From Herbidospora sakaeratensis (lineage in GTDB: Bacteria; Actinomycetota; Actinomycetes; Streptosporangiales; Streptosporangiaceae), in contig NZ_BBXC01000011.1 of NCBI RefSeq assembly GCF_001570525.1, forward strand, positions 62,001 to 126,000: a DNA stretch of 64,000 nt. Reading direction: 5' to 3'. Shown piece by piece: positions 27,318-36,590 of this stretch. Below the pieces are notes generated by a model. The model did not search any database, was not told the origin of the DNA, and saw only the letters and a list, made by a program, of their open reading frames with translations. The number at the start of each line of letters is the position of its first letter. The first letter of the stretch is position 1. A program made the position numbers and the translations under genes.

Positions 27318-29417
27318 ATGACCACCTCGATTCGCGTGGCGGGCGCCATCGCGATTGCCCTGCTGGCGACGGCCTGCACGCCGGGCGCCGCCCCGTCACC
27401 CGATCCGGTGACGCCGATCAACCTGACGTCGAACATCAAGCTGGTCGCGTTCGACGACTGCGACAGCATGCTCGAAGGGCTGCGCGCCGCCGCGGTCGAG
27501 CACGCCCAGGCCTTCCAGGTGCTGCCCATGGCGATGGCCGAGGCGGCCGACGGCGCCAGGTCCACCGCGGCCGCCGGCGCGCCACAGACCCATTCGACGA
27601 CCAACGTCCACGAGGCCGGGGTCGACGAGCCCGACCTGGTCAAGACCGACGGCGAGCGGGTCATCACGGTCAACCGCGGCGTGCTGCGGGTGCTCGACGC
27701 CGCCTCCGGCAAGGTGACCGGCACGTTGCGGCTGGTCGCCGAAGACCAGTCGTGGGCCGAGGCGAACCTGCTGGTGGCCGGCGACCGCGCGCTGGTGCTG
27801 TTCAACAACGGCGGGTACGTCCCGGCCGCCACCGCCCGCGCGGCGATCCGGCCCGAGATGCTGGCCGCGCCGCGCTACGTCATGGTCGACCTGGCCGGTG
27901 AGCCGAAGGTGCTGGGCAGCATGTCCCCGGCCAACGCGATCCACGTCGACGCGCGCATGGTCGGCACCACGGTCCGGATCGTGGTGCGCAGCGAGCCGAA
28001 GGTGCCGCTGCCCGAGTACGACGGCTCGGCCACCCAGAAGGAGATGCTGGAGGCGGTCAAGGAGACGTACCGCACGGCCCCCCTCGACGCCTGGTTGCCG
28101 AAGTTCGAGATCGAGTCGAACGGCCAGACCTCGCAGGGCGCGGTCAAGTGCGAGAACGTCAGCCACCCGGCCGAGTTCACGGGCCGGTCGCTGGTGACCG
28201 TCCACACCCTCGACCTGAACGGCTCCTTCGGCACCACCGAGCCGATCAGCGTCGCGGCCGACGGCGACACCGTCTACGGCACCCCGGGCAGCCTCTACGT
28301 GACGAGCAACCCGCTGTGGTGGGGCGGCTTCTTCCCGATGCCGATCGCCGTGGACGTCGACCCGGCGCCCATCCCCGAGGCGGCCCCGGCGAGCCCCGTG
28401 GCCCCGTCGCCCGACCCCGACATGCCCACCCAGATCCCCGACCCGGGCAAGGTCGCCCCCGAGGCGCAGCCGACGCCGAGCGACGCCGAGAAGGTGGTGC
28501 CGACCCCGACCGCCGAGGTCGTCAGCCCGTCGCCCTCCGAAGCTGACGACACGGTGCAGGAGGTCGTCCGGCCCGAGCGCACCGAGATCCACCGCTTCGA
28601 CGTCACCGGCACCGGCGCGCCCCGCTACGTCGCCTCCGGCTCGGTCCCCGGGCGGCTGCTCAACCAGTACTCGATGTCGGAGTACGAGGACCACCTGCGC
28701 ATCGCCACCACCACGACCCCCCGCAACCAGGACCAGAAGTCGGAGAGCGGCGTCTACGTCCTGAAGGCCGACACCCTCGCCGAGGCCGGTCAGGTGACCG
28801 GGCTGGGCAAGGGCGAGCGCATCTACTCGGTGCGGTTCATCGGCCCGGTCGGCTACATGGTCACCTTCCGCCAGGTCGACCCGCTCTACACCCTCGACCT
28901 GCGCGACCCGCAGACCCCGAAGGTCACCGGCGAGCTGAAGATCACCGGCTTCTCGGCGTACCTGCACCCGGCGGGCGAGGGCAAGCTGATCGGCGTCGGC
29001 CAGGAGGCCAACACCAAGGGCCAGACCCAGGGCACCCAGGTCTCGTTGTTCGACGTCCGCGACCCGGGCGCCCCGGCGGTGTTGTCGCGCTACCACCAGG
29101 AGGACTCGGCCACCCAGGCCGAATGGGACCCGCACGCCTTCCTCTACTGGCCGCAGGACGGGCTGGCCCTGATCCCGCTGGCCACCTGGGGGGCCGACTA
29201 CTACGACGGCTCGCAGGCGCTCGTGCTGAAGATCGGCGACACGATCGAGAAGGCCGGCGTGATCACCCACCCGAGGCCGGGCGACCCGAACCTGCCGCTC
29301 GACCCGTCGATCAGGCGCAGCGCGATCATCGGCGACACGGTGTGGACCTTCTCCGACCTCGGCATCAAGATCAGCGACAAGGCGAGCCTCGCCGACCGGG
29401 CCTGGGTGAAGTTCTAG
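27318..29417 (+). CDS. secreted beta-propeller domain lipoprotein
   Basis: About 699 aa from ATG 27318. A lipoprotein signal is evident ([20 protein letters not shown], Cys20 lipidation site). The mature protein matches the actinobacterial/archaeal Beta_propel family: [22 protein letters not shown] is the characteristic opening, followed by repeated short blades ([41 protein letters not shown]). A Pro/Asp/Ser-rich insert (about residues 355-410) interrupts the propeller. Its function is unknown; it likely sits on the outer face of the membrane. It follows the kinase gene closely and converges with glpD (4-base overlap). Confidence 0.85.
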   Translation: MTTSIRVAGAIAIALLATACTPGAAPSPDPVTPINLTSNIKLVAFDDCDSMLEGLRAAAVEHAQAFQVLPMAMAEAADGARSTAAAGAPQTHSTTNVHEAGVDEPDLVKTDGERVITVNRGVLRVLDAASGKVTGTLRLVAEDQSWAEANLLVAGDRALVLFNNGGYVPAATARAAIRPEMLAAPRYVMVDLAGEPKVLGSMSPANAIHVDARMVGTTVRIVVRSEPKVPLPEYDGSATQKEMLEAVKETYRTAPLDAWLPKFEIESNGQTSQGAVKCENVSHPAEFTGRSLVTVHTLDLNGSFGTTEPISVAADGDTVYGTPGSLYVTSNPLWWGGFFPMPIAVDVDPAPIPEAAPASPVAPSPDPDMPTQIPDPGKVAPEAQPTPSDAEKVVPTPTAEVVSPSPSEADDTVQEVVRPERTEIHRFDVTGTGAPRYVASGSVPGRLLNQYSMSEYEDHLRIATTTTPRNQDQKSESGVYVLKADTLAEAGQVTGLGKGERIYSVRFIGPVGYMVTFRQVDPLYTLDLRDPQTPKVTGELKITGFSAYLHPAGEGKLIGVGQEANTKGQTQGTQVSLFDVRDPGAPAVLSRYHQEDSATQAEWDPHAFLYWPQDGLALIPLATWGADYYDGSQALVLKIGDTIEKAGVITHPRPGDPNLPLDPSIRRSAIIGDTVWTFSDLGIKISDKASLADRAWVKF

Positions 29418-31156
29418 ACGGGTTTGCGGTCGGGCGCGGCCACCGGGACGATCTCGGGAGCGCCGATGGTGATCGCGTCGGCCTCCTGGTCGGTGTCGGT
29501 CTCCTGGGCGGCGCGCTCGGCCTCGATCCGCTTGGTGTAGTACTCCACCTCACGTTTGACCTGGTCGTCGTCCCAGCCCAGCGGCCCCGCGAGGAGCTGG
29601 GCGACCTCCTCGGCGACGGCCAGGCCGCGGTGGAAGGTCTCGATCGAGATGTGGGTGCGCCGGCTCAGCACGTCGTTGAGGTGGCGGGCGCCCTCGTGGG
29701 TGGCGGCGTAGACGATCTCGGCCCGCAGGTGGTCGTCGGCGCCGGTCAGCGGGCGGGCCAGGCTCGGGTCGTCTTCGATGAGGGCCAGCACCTCGTCCAT
29801 CATGGAGCCGTAGCGCTGGAGCAGGTGCTCGATGCGGGCGACGTGCAGGCCCGACTGCTGGGCCAGCCGGTAGCGGGAGTTCCAGCGGGCCTGGTAGCCC
29901 TCGGCCCCCACGAGCGGGACGGTGTCGGTGCACGAGGGCGGCACCCGGGTGGCCAGGCCGTGGACGACCGCGTCGACGGCGTCGGCGGCCATCTTGCGGT
30001 AGGTGGTGAACTTGCCGCCCGCGACCAGCACCAGCCCCGGCACCGGGTGGGCGACCACGTGCTCGCGCGACAACTTGGACGTCTGCTCCGACTCGCCCCG
30101 CAGCAGGGGCCGCAGGCCGGCGTACACCCCCTCGACGTCGTCTCTGGTCAGCGGGACCGCCAGCACCTCGTTGACGTGGTCGAGCACGTAGTCGATGTCG
30201 GTCCGGGAGGCGGCCGGGTGGGCCAGGTCGAGGGTCCAGGCCGTGTCGGTGGTGCCGATGATCCAGTGGCGCCCCCACGGGATCACGAAGAGCACGGACT
30301 TCTCGGTACGCAGGATGATGCCGGTCAGCGAGTGGATGCGGTCGCGCGGCACCAGGAGATGCACGCCCTTGGACGCCTTGACGTGGATCTGCCCCCGCCC
30401 GCCCACGAGCTCCTGGATGTCGTCGGTCCACACCCCGGTGGCGTTGACGACCTGCCGGGCCCGGATGTCGATCTCCTCGCCGGTCTCCAGGTCGCGCACC
30501 CGGACCCCGGTGACCCGCTCGCCCTCGCGCAGGAAGCCCACGACCTGGGTGCGGGAGGCGACGTGGGCGCCGTAGGTGGCGGCGGTGCGCAGCAGGGTCA
30601 TGACGTAGCGGGCGTCGTCGACCTGGGCGTCCCAGTACTGGACGGCCCCCTTGAACGCGGTCTTCCGCAGCGCCGGGGCCAGCCGCAACGCGCGGGTGCG
30701 CGACAGGTGCCGGTGCCCCGGCACCCCCCGGGTGAAGCCGAACGAGAAGCCGAGGGAGTCGTAGAGCACCAGGCCCGCGCCGACATAGGGCCGCTCCCAG
30801 CCCGCGTGGGTGAGCGGGAACAGGAAGGGCACCGGCCGCACCAGATGGGGGGCGATGCGCTGGAGCAGCAGCGCCCGCTCCTGCAGCGCCTCTCTGACCA
30901 GGTCGAAGTTGAGCTGCTCGAGATAGCGCAGCCCGCCGTGGATCAGCTTGGACGAGCGCGACGAGGTGCCCGAGGCGTAGTCGCGCGCCTCCACGAGCCC
31001 CACCGTCAGCCCTCGCGTGGCGGCGTCGAGCGCGACCCCCGCGCCCACCACGCCGCCCCCGACCACCACGACGTCGAGTTCCTGCGCCGCCATCTGCGAG
31101 AGGGCCGCGTGGCGTTCCGCCGGGCCGAGCCGCCCCGTCCCCATAAGCGCGGTCAT
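29414..31156 (-). CDS. glpD: aerobic glycerol-3-phosphate dehydrogenase
   Basis: 580 aa; ATG 31156 is supported by GGGAGA upstream, while the longer frame to 31210 adds no conserved sequence. FAD-binding Rossmann loop VVVVGGGVVGAGVALDAATRG, then SGTSSRSSKLIHGGLRYLE, and the C-terminal GlpD helical cap (EVEYYTKRIEAE). It oxidises sn-glycerol-3-phosphate to dihydroxyacetone phosphate, passing electrons to quinone at the membrane. In this window it may also affect glycerol-3-P supply for the CDP-glycerol-type enzymes (inference). No glpF or glpK is adjacent. Confidence 0.94.
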   Translation of the reverse strand: MTALMGTGRLGPAERHAALSQMAAQELDVVVVGGGVVGAGVALDAATRGLTVGLVEARDYASGTSSRSSKLIHGGLRYLEQLNFDLVREALQERALLLQRIAPHLVRPVPFLFPLTHAGWERPYVGAGLVLYDSLGFSFGFTRGVPGHRHLSRTRALRLAPALRKTAFKGAVQYWDAQVDDARYVMTLLRTAATYGAHVASRTQVVGFLREGERVTGVRVRDLETGEEIDIRARQVVNATGVWTDDIQELVGGRGQIHVKASKGVHLLVPRDRIHSLTGIILRTEKSVLFVIPWGRHWIIGTTDTAWTLDLAHPAASRTDIDYVLDHVNEVLAVPLTRDDVEGVYAGLRPLLRGESEQTSKLSREHVVAHPVPGLVLVAGGKFTTYRKMAADAVDAVVHGLATRVPPSCTDTVPLVGAEGYQARWNSRYRLAQQSGLHVARIEHLLQRYGSMMDEVLALIEDDPSLARPLTGADDHLRAEIVYAATHEGARHLNDVLSRRTHISIETFHRGLAVAEEVAQLLAGPLGWDDDQVKREVEYYTKRIEAERAAQETDTDQEADAITIGAPEIVPVAAPDRKPV

Positions 31157-31214
31157 GGGTTCAATTCTCCCTTTGTACGGCTTTGCGCCTACCCCTGTCG
31201 TCCTACCCATCCTG

Positions 31215-31970
31215 TCAGGATCGGCAGCACGACCGACGACCGCATGGCGCCGAGCACCCGGACGCCGTGAGTGCCAGCAGTCCGGAGGCCGCCTGGAGCA
31301 GGGCGCGCGACCGCGCGTCGATGTTCTCGTCCCGGGCTCGCAGAGCCGCTGCGACGTCGGAGACGCGGCCGTGCCCGCGCAGGGCCGGCATGAGGGCTCG
31401 CAGCGGCGGGATGCGATAGCCGGCCAGGCGCAGCTGGTGCACGATCCGCGCGTCCCGGACGTCGGCCGGGGTGTAGACCCGGGCTCGTCCGCGACCCGCT
31501 CTCGTGGGGGTGAGCAGTCCTTGACGTTCCCAATACCGCAGCGTCGAGGCGGGCACCGCCAGCGCGGCGGCCAGTTCGGAGACGGTCATGGCGTCGTGGG
31601 GCCGGGCGTCGTCAAGGGGTTCGGCCCCGATGGCGACGATCGCGGCCCTGGCCAGCCCGACGTCCCGCCGCTCGGTGTGCAGGCGGGCGTGGGCCCGGTC
31701 GACGAGCGCGAGCAGGTCGCTCTCCGCGCCGGTGCGGGCGACGCGGACGAGCTTCCTGGCCTCCGCCGGCCCGACGCCCGCGGCGAGGACGACGTAGGTC
31801 GCCGCCGCCAGCGCGTGGCTCTCGGTCCACACGCGATACCCCGAGGGAGTACGCGCGGGCGGTTCCAGCACCCCGTCACGTTCGAGGTTGCGCACCTGCT
31901 GCACGGAGCAGCCGGCCCGCCGGGCCACATCGGCGGTCCGCAACGGGCGATGGAGGGTTGCCGTCGTCAT
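31215..31970 (-). CDS. MerR-family regulator with two HTH domains
   Basis: About 251 aa from ATG 31970 (GTG 32000 is an alternative). Two MerR-type winged helix units are visible: residues ~10-50 (LRTADVARRAGCSVQQVRNLERDGVLEPPAR, PSGYRVW) and residues ~125-190 (MTVSELAAALAVPASTLRYWERQGLL, ARVYTPADVRDARIV). A helical linker joins them. Canonical MerR proteins have one HTH and dimerise by a coiled coil, so this is an internally duplicated form. The C-terminal ~50 residues contain a CSAPCGRRSCC cysteine cluster that might bind metal or respond to thiol stress. It faces a DUF6194 gene across a 57-base gap with an inverted repeat. Confidence 0.82.
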   Translation of the reverse strand: MTTATLHRPLRTADVARRAGCSVQQVRNLERDGVLEPPARTPSGYRVWTESHALAAATYVVLAAGVGPAEARKLVRVARTGAESDLLALVDRAHARLHTERRDVGLARAAIVAIGAEPLDDARPHDAMTVSELAAALAVPASTLRYWERQGLLTPTRAGRGRARVYTPADVRDARIVHQLRLAGYRIPPLRALMPALRGHGRVSDVAAALRARDENIDARSRALLQAASGLLALTASGCSAPCGRRSCCRS

Positions 31971-32005
31971 CGTCGAGGCCTCACGATCGAAAGTCTCCAC
32001 AAGCA

Positions 32006-32033
32006 GTTCAATGTGACGCTAGAACACATGAAC
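32006..32033. promoter_or_regulatory. inverted repeat between the MerR regulator and DUF6194 gene
   Basis: GTTC-A-ATGTG (32006-32015) pairs with CACATGAAC (32025-32033): nine matched bases with one bulged A and a 9-base centre. MerR proteins bind dyads of this size in the spacer of the controlled promoter. The right arm contains the ATG (32028) of the rightward gene, so binding could also block its start. It is the best operator candidate for the adjacent regulator. Confidence 0.5.
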
Positions 32034-32480
32034 ATGGACGACCTCATCGATCACGCGAAGACGCTCGACGCCGTACTCATCCTGCGGCCGGAACCCGGCG
32101 ACGGGTCGCCCGAAGTCAGCTGGGGCGACGCGTTCATCTACTACGCGCCCGGCGGGGTGATCCCGGCGACGCAGCCCTTCGCCACGATCGTGACGAAGGA
32201 CTACCCCGACGAACCCGGCTCCGGCCTCGACCAGCCGGGCGCCTTCCGGCTCAACATCGCCGCGCCCAAGGCCGAATTCGCGCGTGTCATCGGCGCACCG
32301 CCCCACGACGCCCATGCCCGCGACGCGTGGTTCCCCCATCCGGTCTACGGCGCGGCGGGCTGGGTGTCGGTCGTCAACCCCGACACCCAGTTCATGGAGG
32401 CGCTGCGCCTGCTCGACGCCGCGCACGCGGCCGCCCGGAACCGTCAGACCAGGCGGCGGATGTCGCCGAAGGCGCGGTAG
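32028..32480 (+). CDS. DUF6194 family protein
   Basis: 150 aa from ATG 32028 (MNMDDLIDH; ATG 32034 is also possible). The conserved block VSWGDAFIYYAPGG, then PATQPFATIVTKDYPDEPGSGLDQPGAFRLNI, and WFPHPVYGAAGWVSVVNP near the end match this uncharacterised actinobacterial family, which resembles MmcQ/YjbR-like or luciferase-like small proteins in secondary structure. No signal peptide or membrane segment. It is the likely target of the divergent double-MerR regulator. The last 37 bases overlap the convergent WGR gene. Confidence 0.75.
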   Translation: MNMDDLIDHAKTLDAVLILRPEPGDGSPEVSWGDAFIYYAPGGVIPATQPFATIVTKDYPDEPGSGLDQPGAFRLNIAAPKAEFARVIGAPPHDAHARDAWFPHPVYGAAGWVSVVNPDTQFMEALRLLDAAHAAARNRQTRRRMSPKAR

Positions 32481-33853
32481 AAGCCGCCGTTGCCCGACGG
32501 CCGGATGCCCTCGACCACGTACCGGGCGCCCGGCTCGCGGATCTCGCGCGGGAACTGGACGTTCCACGCCTCGTAGCCGGGGCTGAGCACCCGGATCCGC
32601 AGGCGGCCGCCCTCGCTGAAGCACTCGACGAGCACGCCGTCGCCCGTGTCGGTCGTGGTCTCCACGGTGATCGAGGGCTCGACGACCGGCAGGGAGGCGG
32701 CGATCTTGACGTCGCGGGCCTGCGGGACGGTGCCCTCGCGGGCCGCCGCGATGGCCTGCTCGGTGGCGTCGACGCAGGCCAGCGAGCCGTCGGTGGTCAC
32801 GATGTAGAGGCGCTCGTCGAGGTACTGCATGGAGAACGCCGACCCGCAGCCGGTCGCCAGCTTCCACAACCGCGTTCCGTCGGCGGAGAAGCAGTAGACC
32901 GACGAGGAGGAGTCGCCGGCGAAGACGTACTGGCCGCCGGGCGAGGTCGCGCACGAGTAGATCGCCGCGTCGCACCGGTAGACCGCCTCGACCGCGCCGT
33001 CGGCCTTGGCCAGCTTGTGCACGGTCCGGCTGGCGGTGCCGGCGTACACCGACTTCTCCTCCTGCCAGCCGAACAGCACGCCGGAGGCGGCGGTCTGGTA
33101 CCACGCCTGGTTGCCCTGGAGGTCGTAGCGGGCCACGCCGCCGGAGTGCCCGTGGTAGACCGCGTCGGCGTCGTTGCGCACCATCCACCCGGAGCTGCCG
33201 CCGCCGGTGCGGGCCCAGAGGAACTCGTCCTCGTAGTCGATCGTGGTGATGCGCCCGGAGTCGTCGGAGACGCCCAGCACGCCGTCGGCGATGTCGAGCC
33301 AGTAGATGTCCACGTCGGAGGCGATCTCGTACGCCGCCCTCGGCACCTTCCCGCTCAGGTCGTAGACCTTGCCGTCGTCGCAGCCCGCGTAGATCCAGAA
33401 GTCGTCGGCGACGATGCACTTGACCCCGTCGGGCAGCTTGTAGCGCCCGGTCATCTCGCCTTCGGGGGTCAGCGTGTAGACGTGCCCGGCCTGGTTGCCG
33501 ACCCAGCAGCGCTCCCGGTCGACGAAGATGCCGAAGGCCGCCGAGCCGCTGGCGAACCGCCAGAGCACCGGCGCCTGCTTGGCGGTGGAGCGGGTGCTGG
33601 CGATGGCCCGCCGGGTGATCGAGCGGCGCTGCCGCACCCCCCTGACCGCCGGGGCGTAGCCCTTCTTGGTCTTCTCCGCGATCTTCTTGGCCGCCGCCGC
33701 CCGCGCCTTCTCCTCGTTGGGGAAGTCGGTGACCTTGACCTGCCCGTTCTCCCCGATCCGGCCGTACGTGATGGTCACCCGCGTCCCCGAGACCACGGCC
33801 TCGTAGAACTTGTGCGCCCCGCCGCCTTCCTCGGACAGCTCCAGGTACGTCAT
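32444..33853 (-). CDS. WGR-domain protein with C-terminal beta-propeller
   Basis: 469 aa. Residues 1-~75 form a WGR domain (MTYLELSEEGGGAHKFYEAVV, VTITYGRIGENGQVKVTDF, EEKARAAAAKKIAEKTKKGY); WGR is known from PARPs and MolR-type regulators, where it contacts nucleic acid. The rest is a repeat of W-x-G-N / V-Y-A-G-T / Y-V-F-A-G-D units, consistent with a PQQ/WD40-like propeller of about seven blades (CWVGNQAGHVYTL, WIYAGCDDGKVYDL, YVFAGDSSSSVYCF). No signal peptide, so cytoplasmic. The biological role is unknown. It overlaps the DUF6194 gene tail to tail. Confidence 0.82.
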   Translation of the reverse strand: MTYLELSEEGGGAHKFYEAVVSGTRVTITYGRIGENGQVKVTDFPNEEKARAAAAKKIAEKTKKGYAPAVRGVRQRRSITRRAIASTRSTAKQAPVLWRFASGSAAFGIFVDRERCWVGNQAGHVYTLTPEGEMTGRYKLPDGVKCIVADDFWIYAGCDDGKVYDLSGKVPRAAYEIASDVDIYWLDIADGVLGVSDDSGRITTIDYEDEFLWARTGGGSSGWMVRNDADAVYHGHSGGVARYDLQGNQAWYQTAASGVLFGWQEEKSVYAGTASRTVHKLAKADGAVEAVYRCDAAIYSCATSPGGQYVFAGDSSSSVYCFSADGTRLWKLATGCGSAFSMQYLDERLYIVTTDGSLACVDATEQAIAAAREGTVPQARDVKIAASLPVVEPSITVETTTDTGDGVLVECFSEGGRLRIRVLSPGYEAWNVQFPREIREPGARYVVEGIRPSGNGGFYRAFGDIRRLV

Positions 33854-33984
33854 ATCCCCATTTCCTCCCTTTGATCAGTGATCGCGAGCGTAGGGGAAGT
33901 GACGGACATTTTTTGTTGGTACGGATGTAGAGAACCCGCGCCCGGCTCCGACCCACTGGCGAAACGACGAACCGAGGAGCAGAC

Positions 33985-34548
33985 ATGCGCAAGATCGTTT
34001 ACTACGTCAACACGTCGGCCGACGGCTACATCGACGGCCCCGGCGCCTTCGACTGGGCCGAGATGGGCCCCGAACTGTCGGCATTCTCCGAGGCGCAGAC
34101 CGACGCCACCGACGTCCTGCTCTACGGCCGGGTCGTCTACGGCTGGATGGCCTCCTACTGGCCCACCGCCGACCAGGTCAGCGACCACCCCCACGACATC
34201 GCCTACGCCCCCAAGTGGCGGGCCAAGCCCAAGGTCGTCGTCTCCGACACGCTGACCGAGGTCCCGGACGACACCCGGATCATCCGGGGCGCCGATCTGG
34301 CCGCAGAACTGACCGCCCTGAAGGGCGAGGGCGCCGGGAACATCATGCTGACCGGCGGCAACGCGCTGGCCTCCACGCTGGCCGGCCTGGGCCTGCTGGA
34401 CGAGATCGTCACCGCCGTCCACCCGGTGATCCTCACCGGCGGCACCCCCCTGCTCAGCGGGGTCAAGGACCGCCTGCGGCTGCGCCTGATCGAGTCCCTC
34501 ACCTGCGGCGGCGTGACGGTGAACCGCTACGCCCCCGCCGGTTCCTGA
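33985..34548 (+). CDS. dihydrofolate-reductase-like (RibD C-terminal domain) protein
   Basis: 187 aa with GAGGAG 6 bases before ATG 33985. The fold signature is MRKIVYYVNTSADGYIDGPGAFDW, then DVLLYGRVVYGWMASYW, and the late NADPH-loop region IMLTGGNALASTLAGLGLLDEI. Members of the RibD_C family are NADPH-dependent reductases; most stand-alone copies have no proven substrate. The gene has its own short AT-rich upstream region (33909-33925) and is followed after 27 bases by the SIS-nagA pair. Confidence 0.85.
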   Translation: MRKIVYYVNTSADGYIDGPGAFDWAEMGPELSAFSEAQTDATDVLLYGRVVYGWMASYWPTADQVSDHPHDIAYAPKWRAKPKVVVSDTLTEVPDDTRIIRGADLAAELTALKGEGAGNIMLTGGNALASTLAGLGLLDEIVTAVHPVILTGGTPLLSGVKDRLRLRLIESLTCGGVTVNRYAPAGS

Positions 34549-34575
34549 GGGGCGTGCCTGGATAAAGTGCCGGTT

Positions 34576-35439
34576 GTGACGCACACCGAATCGGAAATCG
34601 CCTCACAACCGGCTCTCTGGGCCAGGGCCGCCGAACTGGCCGCGACCGTCCCGCTCCCCCGGCCCGGGGAACGGGTCGCCGTGGTCGGCTGCGGCACGTC
34701 CTGGTTCGTCGCCCAGGCGTACGCGGCCCTGCGGGAGTCCGCCGGCCAGGGCGAGACCGACGCCTTCGCCGCCTCGGAGTTCCCGCTGGGCCGCGCCTAC
34801 GACCGGGTCCTGGCGCTGACCCGGTCGGGCACGACGACCGAGGTGCTGGCCCTGCTGTCCGCCGTCGAGACCCCGACCGTGGCGATCACCGCCGACCCGG
34901 CCACGCCGGTGATGACGGCGGCGGGCGAGGTGATCGTGCTCGACTTCGCCGACGAGCGGTCGGTCGTCCAGACCCGCTTCGCGACCACCCAATTGGCCCT
35001 GCTCCGCGCCCACCTGGGCGAGGACCTGACCGGCGCGATCGCCGACGCGGAACTCGCCCTCTCCGACGACCTCGGCGACCTGCCCGAGGCAGGGCAGTAC
35101 ACCTTCCTCGGCCGGGGCTGGACCACCGGCCTGGCCGCCGAGGCGGCCCTGAAGATGCGCGAGGCGGCCCGCGCCTGGACCGAGAGCTACCCGGCGATGG
35201 AATACCGCCACGGCCCGATCTCGATCGCCGGGCCCGGCCGGGTGACGTGGATGCTCGGCGACGCCCCCGAGAGCCTGGCGGCGCAGGTCCTCGACTGCGG
35301 CGGCACGTTCGTCGAGTCGGCCCGCGACCCGATGGCCGAACTGGTGAAGATCCAGCGGGTGGCCGTCGCCCGCGCGCTGGCCCACGGCCTGAACCCCGAC
35401 GAACCGCTCCACCTCACGAGATCGGTGATCCTGCCTTGA
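34576..35439 (+). CDS. SIS-domain sugar isomerase/deaminase, AgaS/GlmS-C-like
   Basis: About 287 aa from GTG 34576 (MTHTESEIASQPALW); a GTG at 34567 is in frame. Two SIS domains: VAVVGCGTSWFVAQAYAAL with LALTRSGTTTEV, and FLGRGWTTGLAAEAALKMREAARAWTESYPAMEYRHGP, the latter resembling the GlmS isomerase domain. There is no glutaminase domain. Such stand-alone proteins are often glucosamine- or galactosamine-6-phosphate deaminases. TTGA overlap with nagA places it in GlcNAc-6-P breakdown, probably replacing NagB. The start remains uncertain. Confidence 0.85.
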   Translation: MTHTESEIASQPALWARAAELAATVPLPRPGERVAVVGCGTSWFVAQAYAALRESAGQGETDAFAASEFPLGRAYDRVLALTRSGTTTEVLALLSAVETPTVAITADPATPVMTAAGEVIVLDFADERSVVQTRFATTQLALLRAHLGEDLTGAIADAELALSDDLGDLPEAGQYTFLGRGWTTGLAAEAALKMREAARAWTESYPAMEYRHGPISIAGPGRVTWMLGDAPESLAAQVLDCGGTFVESARDPMAELVKIQRVAVARALAHGLNPDEPLHLTRSVILP

Positions 35440-36557
35440 GCACGACCCTCGTCAACGCCCGGATCGTCACCGGCTACGCGGTCACCGACGGCTGGCTGGC
35501 CATCGAGGAGGGCCGCATCACCCACATCGGCCACGGCGCCGCCCCCCGCGACGGCGAGTCGCTGGGCCACCGGTTCGTGGTCCCGGGCTTCGTCGACATG
35601 CACGTCCACGGCGGCGGCGGCGCGGGCTACCCCACCGGCCTGGCGACCGAGGCCCGCCGCGCCTTCGCCTTCCACCTGTCGAAGGGCACCACCACGGCCG
35701 TGGCCAGCCTGGTCACCGCCCCGCTCGACCACCTGCACCGGGCGGTCGGCGAACTGGTGGAACTCTGCCGCGAGGGCCTGCTGGCCGGCATCCACTTCGA
35801 GGGCCCCTACATCTCCGCCGCGAAGTGCGGCGCCCACCGCCCGGCCCTCCTGCGCGACCCGTCGGTGCCGGAGTTCCTCGACCTGATCAAGGCGGCCCAC
35901 GGCCACGCCCGCATGTTCACCGTCGCCCCGGAACTCCCGAACGCCCTCGACGCCATCGCGGCCTGCGTCGCCAACGGCGTGATCGCCGCGATCGGCCACA
36001 CCGACGCGACCTACGACGAGGCGCAGGCCGCCATCGACGCGGGCGCCACGGTGGCCACCCACCTGTTCAACGCCATGCGCCCGCTGGGCCACCGCGACCC
36101 CGGCCCGATCACCGCGGCCCTGGCCGACGAGCGGGTGACCGTGGAGCTGATCAACGACGGCTTCCACCTGCACGAGGCCGTCATCGACCTGGCCCTCCGC
36201 TCCGCGAAGGGCGGCGTCGCCTTCATCACCGACGCGATGGACGCCGCCGGCATGCCCGACGGCGACTACGACCTCGGCCCGATGCGCGTGGAGGTGCGGG
36301 GCGGCGAAGCCCGCCTGGAAGGCGGCGGCTCGATCGCCGGCAGCACCCTGACCATGGACAAGGCCTTCAGAAGGGGCGTCCAGCTGAACGGCCTGACCCT
36401 GCCCCAGGCGACCGAGGTCACCTCCCTGAACCCGGCCAAGGCCCTGGGCCTGGACGAGGAGGTCGGCTCGATCGCGGTGGGCAAACGCGCCGATTTGGTC
36501 GTCCTGGACGACGACCTGCAGGTCCACCGGGTGATGCGCCACGGCGAGTGGATCTAG
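35436..36557 (+). CDS. nagA: N-acetylglucosamine-6-phosphate deacetylase
   Basis: 373 aa from TTG 35436, which overlaps the SIS gene stop. Amidohydrolase features: metal-binding DMHVHGGGGAGY, Glu in HFEGPYIS, GHTDATYDEA, THLFNAMRPLGHR and the catalytic Asp in ITDAMDAAG. It removes acetate from GlcNAc-6-phosphate to yield glucosamine-6-phosphate for the coupled SIS enzyme. Both feed or drain the pool that glmS, at the right end of the window, produces. Confidence 0.93.
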   Translation: MSTTLVNARIVTGYAVTDGWLAIEEGRITHIGHGAAPRDGESLGHRFVVPGFVDMHVHGGGGAGYPTGLATEARRAFAFHLSKGTTTAVASLVTAPLDHLHRAVGELVELCREGLLAGIHFEGPYISAAKCGAHRPALLRDPSVPEFLDLIKAAHGHARMFTVAPELPNALDAIAACVANGVIAAIGHTDATYDEAQAAIDAGATVATHLFNAMRPLGHRDPGPITAALADERVTVELINDGFHLHEAVIDLALRSAKGGVAFITDAMDAAGMPDGDYDLGPMRVEVRGGEARLEGGGSIAGSTLTMDKAFRRGVQLNGLTLPQATEVTSLNPAKALGLDEEVGSIAVGKRADLVVLDDDLQVHRVMRHGEWI

Positions 36558-36590
36558 AGAATCGGTGGCGCGAGCGGAGGAAGGCAGGAC

